Shown piece by piece: positions 58,081 through 64,000 of a DNA stretch of 64,000 bases. A model generated the notes under the pieces. The model did no database searches. It worked only from the letters and a program-made list of their open reading frames with translations, and was not told the DNA's origin. Within the stretch, counting starts at the first letter, position 1. Each line of letters begins with the position of its first letter. The translations under genes were made by a program, and so were the position numbers. This DNA comes from Paramarasmius palmivorus. Taxonomy: Eukaryota; Basidiomycota; Agaricomycetes; Agaricales; Marasmiaceae. The stretch spans positions 62,001-126,000 of the forward strand of contig JAYKXP010000075.1 of assembly GCA_037176845.1 (NCBI GenBank), read 5' to 3'.

Positions 58081-59708
58081 TCACAATTCCTTCTTGTTGT
58101 TTTTCTTCCATTCTTCCCACTCCGCCTTCAGCTCTTTCCTAAACACATGGAATGCCCAATCCGAGTCGGGCACAAATTTATCCGTATCCTTCGTTGGCTC
58201 CCCACCCTGCTCCTTAAGGTACGTGAACGTCTCATCGTGCTGATCCTGTTTTGCACTATATCCATAGCATTGGATCGTCACGCAGACCTGCGTTGGGTGA
58301 AGGTTCCGTAGCTGGTGGACCTGATAATGCTCGGGGTCCATCCAGGTAACGTTCCCAGCCTCAAACTTCTCGACTCGGTACGGGATCGGCTTGTCTTCTT
58401 TGAGATCCTTGAAGTAGCTGGAATGGATCTCGCCGTGAAGAACCTTGATCACAGCGTACGACTCGCCGTGGTTGTGAATTGGAGATTGGTGGCCTGCGGG
58501 CCAAATCTCCATAACGTACGGAATACCAGGTGAGCGTCCCTAAAAGGCATAGTCAATGAGACAACACGAATCAAGGTAGCGATGTCAATTACTCACTTCA
58601 TCGAGACCCAGAGTAACTCTCAGGTAGGTCGTTTTATCCACTTCCGTCGGAGGATCCTTCGGTTTGTCTCCACTGAATTCACCGCTCTTTGCTAGCAGTC
58701 TCTTGTAGATCATAGAAGTTGGCTCCTTGATACCCCACTCAATCGCATCCGTGAAGTCGGGAAATGTATGGTCGTTGACCTTGATAGCCGGCCCTGCAAT
58801 GTTCGCGTAGAGGCGCTGACAGACAGGATTCAGGTTCGCAATCGACGTCTTGGAATTGATATCAATGTCGAGCAAGGTCAGCTCGTTGTTATCTGCGATA
58901 ATGGGCGGAAGGTCGTAAACAATGGGGTACCGGTCGATGATGATCTTCTTGATCTGGGGTTTTGGCTGTCCAATACATCAATGCCGATGTTCGTAAAGGA
59001 AACGATCAGGGCTCACCGCATCGCCTTGAAGCGACAAGACATGCACATACTTCAGCTGTTCGACCCACTCCTTTTGGCCGACGTTGGCCAGCTGTAAGGT
59101 ACACGTGGTACTGCGGTACGTGCGTCCATATCGGAGCTCCCCAGCCTGCTTTCCCCCTTTCGACAAGCTCACCCAATAGGTATCCTCTACTCCAGGAACC
59201 AAATGGTTGGAAGAGGTTCCACGGAATTGAATTGCTTCAACTTCCTTGGTCACAACGCTATTACGTCGGAACCCATCCGTGAACTGCGCGCCATCTGCAG
59301 TAATTTGAAGAACGATGCAGACACTCGGGTCAACCTGGTCATCGCTAGCGTCTGCAAGGACCTTTTGGGGATCGGATTCAGTGCTCAGTGCGATCCAGAG
59401 TGCTTGCCCAGGTACGATTTTGACGGCGACGACACCTTGACCGATGATTGGAAGCTGGCGCGATTCTTTGGTGATCATAATCGTTCTTGCGGCCCTTTCA
59501 GGGTCATTGTCGATGGTTTCGTCGAAGGAGGTGAATGTTGGTGGTGCACGTTTGGGGACGCTGCTCACAGGTTCCGTCCTCAAGCCTCCGTCAATATCGC
59601 CGAAGATATCCTATTAACATGTTCAGCGATATAGGGATATGCAGTAAGAGTAAAGAAACGTACGTCGTGTTCGTGTTCAAAATTGAGATAGCTGCCATGG
59701 TGTAACAT
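58081..59708 (-). CDS. Cysteine-dioxygenase-like cupin protein
   Basis: Start at ATG 59708 (MLHHGSYLNFEHEHD), then an intron and an exon reading DIFGDIDGGLRTEPVSSVPK. Further exons cover about 59583-58976, 58965-58590 and 58545-58081, roughly 480 aa in total. The C-terminal part is a cysteine dioxygenase-type cupin: EIWPAGHQSPIHNHGESYAV supplies the HxH metal ligands and a Glu, VLHGEIHSSYF follows, and WMDPEHYQVHQLRNLHP gives the third His. The Cys that forms the Cys-Tyr crosslink in animal cysteine dioxygenase (S-x-C-F) is not there; the position reads SYAVIK. The N-terminal half (LQLANVGQKEWVEQLKYVHV) is a domain I do not recognise. Expected activity: O2-dependent oxidation of a small thiol in the cytosol; the substrate is uncertain. 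Confidence 0.75.
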
Positions 59709-61026
59709 GTTGCAAACTGGGGATGAAAAGCTAACGCAGATAGACCTTCAGCGAAACTGGCATTTATAGGTTTTGGAGACCTACCAAAAGAAACCGATCA
59801 ACATGAGTTCCCTTCTTCTCCATCATGTTACATGATGAGAACTATCATCGAAAAGGCAGTGTGTAGTCTCGAATACTTGGACCCTGAGGCTGAATACATC
59901 TTTCTGCGCCGGAGAAGAAATATACCGAACGGAGCACAGGTCAGCCCGATATTTTTGACATCATGGAGACGGCAACATGTAAAACTTACAATAGCGGTAG
60001 ATGGACTGGCGCGTGGAATGACTGATCCTACCGTATTCGAGCCGAAAAACAGACATTGTATCTCCTCCTGTGGCGTATTGGGAAGGGGAAATATAGCCTT
60101 GGCAACTGTCCGAACCTGCGATGAAAGTTGACTTCGATTCCGGGCCCCAAAAGAAAGAAGAAAGGTCACCAGTTCCATTATGAGACTCTGTTGTGCATTT
60201 ATAGTCATATTGGATGCGCCGAGAAACTTGAAAGAGAAGTTCTGGAGTTCACTGCCTGTACTACACAGGTCATGGTTCGAGAAAAGATGGGGCCCGGGTG
60301 ATCGTCCCTGGCAAGCTGTCGTTATCGATGTCGTGTTTAGGAACCTTAGTCACGTGTAGGAACACTAACCTCCCCAGTCCGCTACAGTCCGCTACAGTCC
60401 GCTACTTACTTGAACTTCTGCCGCAATATCGTCCTCACCCTACCATGGCCAACGAAACGTAATACGAGATATTTGGTCATATCGTCTAACAGTCACAAGT
60501 CTACGGGACTCTGGCGGCCACTTCGGAGAACAGCTGCATTTTATGACTGGGAAAGACGGGAGAAAGGACATACAGAGGCCGGACGTTTTAGCGTGCGATA
60601 GAGGACAGAGAATGGGATGTGCACAGAGACAAGGAATATCGGTTAGCTCAAAGGTCTCTCTCAGAAGCTTTGCATTGATTTCATTACCACAGAGCAAACA
60701 GCAAAGGCACCGATTTCCCAGTAACTGGAGCTCATAAATCGGAGCATCATAGACTATGCTATGGGCTACTCCAAATAGGACAACTCTGTTTTGCGCAGGC
60801 CACCAGCATTGCCCAGTGAGCATTTTTCTGTAGCACGAGGCTCGCATCATTGCTGACAATAACAGTTCTACAAAAAACGAAATAGACACGATCATCCAAA
60901 CAATTAACACAATTGATAACAATAACCAGTGGTCCAAGTGTTGTTGTCCGGATACAGGTCCTGTATAAAATGCGCTATTCGTATACAACCTCCCCACTAC
61001 CACACTTTACAATTGCTTGATTTGCA
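59709..61026. other. Intergenic region, no supported gene
   Basis: A 99-aa ORF at 59832-60131 (+) and overlapping minus-strand ORFs at 59828-60208 and 60440-61003 have no features. Promoters of two divergent genes probably lie at the ends. A TCACGTG core occurs near 60350. Confidence 0.4.
60375..60404. repeat. Three exact copies of CAGTCCGCTA
   Basis: A 10-bp unit repeated three times without mismatch. Ten bases per unit is about one helical turn. Confidence 0.9.
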
Positions 61027-62811
61027 ATGTCGTCCGTCGATCCTGCCACTCCCGAAACCACAGATATCGAACCTGGTTTGAAGCCAAATTTATTGTCGAA
61101 CACCACCGAGAACGTAGAGTCAGAGGTAAGTTCTTTATGCGGGCCACCTCCGTGAACGCTATTGACATCTTTCCAGATTTCTAACATGGGATCTCAACCA
61201 GATACGAATTCCAGAGAACTCTATCCACTCCGAGAGCACAGCATCACTGTCTGCGACTACGCTTTCCTGACACCAAACCCCATTCCCGAACACTTTGACC
61301 CCTTCTCTGCACTCGCAGACTACGAACAATGCATGCGCCGCGGGAATCGCCGCAATACCCCATTTCGCTCTGCAATCTGGGATCCTCTCGCTAGCCCTGA
61401 CTCTACAATCGCAGAAAACCTCGCCTCGCTTCCAGAGGAGACACCCAACGAGATTGACCATTGGGGCTTGTCGCCTATGACATCCATTAGCTTTCCTTTA
61501 CTCTACCTTAATCCACCCGGTCTCCGAGATACAGCAGACATCAAATGGTTACTCGACGTCTGCCCATACGACAATGCACCAGACTCGTTCACACCACAGC
61601 AGAGAGCGAGCAGGTATTCCCCAGTACCTGGGAAGATTCTGCACCGTCTCGTTGAAATCGGCTGGGTCAGTGATAGAGAGGCTTGGGAGAGGTGGTTGGA
61701 CAGTGACTGGTTCGCCTTAAGGGATTACCGCAGACATCTTGAAAAGCAAGGCGGTGGCGCTTTCCAGGTTGTTAGTGCTCCTAGCGACAGGTCGAGATAT
61801 GGCTCGGGTGTACCAGATGAAGCCACTCGTAAAAGAGTGCGCAGAGAGGCCAAGCAGAGTATTGAGGCGGCGAGGCGTAAGATGGAGATGAAGAGCTTGA
61901 TGCTCGCGTTGGATACGAAGGATGAAGAGGCTGTGAAGGAGTGGTATAGGCGGAATGGTTATGGGTATGTCGTCGATGCGGAGATGAGGATAGATGACGA
62001 CGAAGAGTTTGACCTGAGGGCCTACTATCGCTCCATAGGCATCAACCTTGATGCTTCGAGCGATGAAGAGGATGAGATCGAGGCGCCCGCTGATGCACTA
62101 TTTGGTGCTAGCAGCGAAGTGAATGAAAAAGCTGTTGCCGATGTAGCTGAGACTTTTGGCTCGCCCACAACGAGACCCGTCACGGCTACGCAACAGGCTT
62201 CATCACCCCATTCCTCACCATCATGCTCATCCCCATCTCCTCGCCGTTCTATGTCACCTTCCCACCTCACATCACCTGCTCGCAAACGGGATGTTTTCCC
62301 AGACGGAACAAGTACACCACCGACACCAGGCCTATCCTCAGCCCTTATCTCTCCTGATTCTTCTCCATATACACCTCTACCGTCAACGCCTCGCACAGAC
62401 ACCGCCGATCTTGCCCTAGTTCATAATTCCGATATCGTCGGTCATGACCAGATGGAGATCATGGGTGTTGACGAGGAACCTGTTGGCAGGAAGCGCCCCA
62501 GGGAGGAAAACCCAGCCGAAGAAGAGCTGAATAGGTCAACCAAGAGAAAGCGTATGACACTCCCTCGTGTACCCGAAGCTATACATGCACAGCCCACTCC
62601 GTCGAGTGGTAAAGATATGCAAGTCTCAGAACTGGTTACTGCGGCACCCTCTGCACGAAAGCGAGCAAGAGAGGACGAGTCGCAGATGGATGGAGAGCGA
62701 CACCCGAGGAAACGTAGAATCTCTCAAACACCAGCTGCAGCTACCAGGAGATCGGCTCGCATTGCCAGTCAGACTCGAAGTGCAATGCACATTTGCGGGG
62801 GTGGTTCATGA
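61027..62811 (+). CDS. Hypothetical Ser/Pro-rich, probably nuclear protein, 577 aa
   Basis: Exons 61027-61125 and 61177-62811 join in frame (577 aa; donor GTAAGT, acceptor TTTCCAG). The folded part spans residues about 60-300 and includes CDYAFLTPNPIPEHFDPFSA, DHWGLSPMTSISFPLLYLNP and a charged helix (RKRVRREAKQSIEAARRKME). The second half is disordered: a Ser/Pro-rich block with many SP/TP sites (possible kinase targets), then three basic clusters (GRKRPREE, RSTKRKRMT, RKRAREDE...HPRKRRIS) that look like nuclear localisation signals. It ends in RRSARIASQTRSAMHICGGG. Function unknown; I recognise no named domain. The long uninterrupted exon and normal codon use make it a confident gene. Confidence 0.8.
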
Positions 62812-63130
62812 ATATTGTACTACCACTCCACAGCTAGGTTGGCGAAAGCCTCTCATACACAGCTGTGCCTCTTCTACTATTTCCGTTTAGTACATTACCG
62901 CGCTATGTATTTAACTTTTAATTTACCTTAGTGAAATTCTGATTACGTGAAACACTCGATTATGTAAACGCTGGGCGTTCAGGTCAATCACGAACACGTG
63001 TGACCGCTTCGGAGGCTCTTTCTCTTCTTTGTTCCACTCATCGCGAACCCATCGTGTCGTTCTGTATCGACAGTGCGTGATTTCTAGGGAATTATTTTGT
63101 ATTGGCTGACGCATTCATCTCTACAGTGGA
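62812..63130. other. Spacer between two plus-strand genes
   Basis: 3' flank of the preceding gene and 5' region of the F-box gene. The short minus-strand ORF at 62923-63114 has no features. Confidence 0.4.
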
Positions 63131-64000
63131 AACTTCATTGTATCCAGGTACTACAGAACTAGTCCGAAACGGGCATGCAATAGCTGCTGTACACGCATCG
63201 CATTACAGTGCCCTCCTCGAGTCGTCGCAGAGTCAAATTGCGGATATTACCTCACAGATCCAACAACTGGAGCGCACGCTCATCACTCTCCAGTCGAATG
63301 AACGCCAATACCGCTCGCTGTTTGCTCCCATTCGAAAGTTACCTACCGAAATTCTCTCCCGCGTATTCGCTTACACCGCTACTCCCAGTCTATTCCGTAC
63401 CGAGGTCTCCCTTTGTTCATCATGGGCTGTGTCCTTAAGCTCTGTATGTCTTCGTTGGCGTACGGTTGCCTTGGGTACATGCGATCTATGGACGCCTCTA
63501 TCACTTCACCTGGCTCCAGCCCTCAACTATCCCCAATCCGTTGTCACACAGCTCGAGCGTCACCTAGAACGCTCAGCGAAGGCCTCTCTGCAACTCGAAA
63601 TCATTTTGCCGCAGTGTTCGATGAAAAGGTCAAAGGTTACAGAATCCTCGAACTTGATTCTCCAGCTGGTTCTGGATAATGTGGACCGTTGCCGTGTGCT
63701 GAAACTTGATGGATCGAGGACCCATATTTTTCTAAGCCAAGTTTTTCTCAAATGCTTCCACAGTCATTTCTCCTCTCTTGAGGACCTGGAAATCATTTTG
63801 GGAGTTGTCGGGAACAGTCAGCCAGGAAGCATGTTGGACATGATCCAAGAATGGCCATCGGAAAAACTCCGACGCTTATCCATTGGTCCATCCCACAAGT
63901 TCTTGCTGGACAAGTTGGAAACCTACTCCTTCCCATACACGCAGATCACACACATCACTCTCGATAACGAGTTCCAAGCGGTCGTCGCGCTCCTCGGACG
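63131..64000 (+). CDS. F-box protein, 3' end outside window
   Basis: An open frame runs from about 63080 to the right edge. After an N-terminal helix likely to form a coiled coil (SSQSQIADITSQIQQLERTL) comes the F-box: IRKLPTEILSRVFAYTATPS, then SWAVSLSSVCLRWRTVALGT and CDLWTPLSLHL, the standard agaric pattern (LP-EIL-IF ... VC-WR-VAL-T--LW). Leucine-rich stretches follow (LILQLVLDNVDRCRVLKLDG, SSLEDLEIIL), as in substrate-recognition regions. F-box proteins link substrates to SCF ubiquitin ligases. The start codon is unclear: no ATG opens this frame, so a short 5' exon ending just before a CTACAG acceptor at about 63126 is likely (A|TG would give METSLYPG). Confidence 0.8.

Noticed and set aside
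1..64000. CRISPR arrays, prophage, bacterial operon structure
   Set aside because: The intron-exon structure, laccase, F-box and dynamin genes show a fungal nuclear genome. No regularly spaced repeats with unique spacers were seen.
1..64000. tRNA or rRNA genes
   Set aside because: I looked for GGTTCGA-type T-arms with a matching acceptor stem and found none that fold. Without a scan tool a split tRNA could be missed.

Overview
The window is nuclear DNA of a filamentous basidiomycete, most likely an Agaricomycete. Nearly every recognisable gene is cut by many short introns (about 45-70 nt, GT...AG). The gene content fits that group: a laccase, F-box proteins, a BTB protein, tandem families of lineage-type proteins and dynamin-like GTPases. 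There are no bacterial operons, Shine-Dalgarno sites or CRISPR arrays, and I recognised no tRNA or rRNA gene. Most ORFs are therefore exons, and I built gene models by joining exons in frame by eye. I give exon coordinates where I traced them; they could be off by a base or two.

Layout: 1-8.5 kb holds six minus-strand genes for small lineage-type proteins (one cut by the left edge), with two diverged direct-repeat blocks between them. 8.5-10.9 kb has no confident gene. 10.95-19.5 kb is a head-to-tail array of three genes that end in a related paired zinc-finger (C2H2-like) module, followed at 20.0-21.4 kb by a protein built from five or more Cys-x2-Cys zinc-ribbon-like modules. 23.3-28.8 kb is a three-copy family (+, -, +) combining an F-box-like N-terminus with a nucleotidyltransferase-like motif. 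The outer two copies are nearly identical and the middle inverted one is a frameshifted relic.

31.7-43.7 kb carries conserved metabolic genes: a mitochondrial cyclophilin, a PxpA (LamB/YcsF) protein, a large biotin carboxylase/PxpC/PxpB/biotinyl fusion, a laccase and a pyroglutamyl-peptidase I. Pyroglutamyl-peptidase releases 5-oxoproline from peptides, and PxpA with PxpB and PxpC opens 5-oxoproline to glutamate. The region therefore reads as a fungal 5-oxoproline salvage cluster with the carboxylase arm fused in. A 233-bp MITE-like element sits between pxpA and the fusion gene.

46.7-56.9 kb is a second three-copy family (+, -, +) of dynamin-like GTPases, with the outer copies close paralogues. 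The right end holds a single-exon BTB protein, a cysteine-dioxygenase-like cupin protein, a Lys/Arg- and Ser/Pro-rich putative nuclear protein and the start of an F-box protein that runs off the window.
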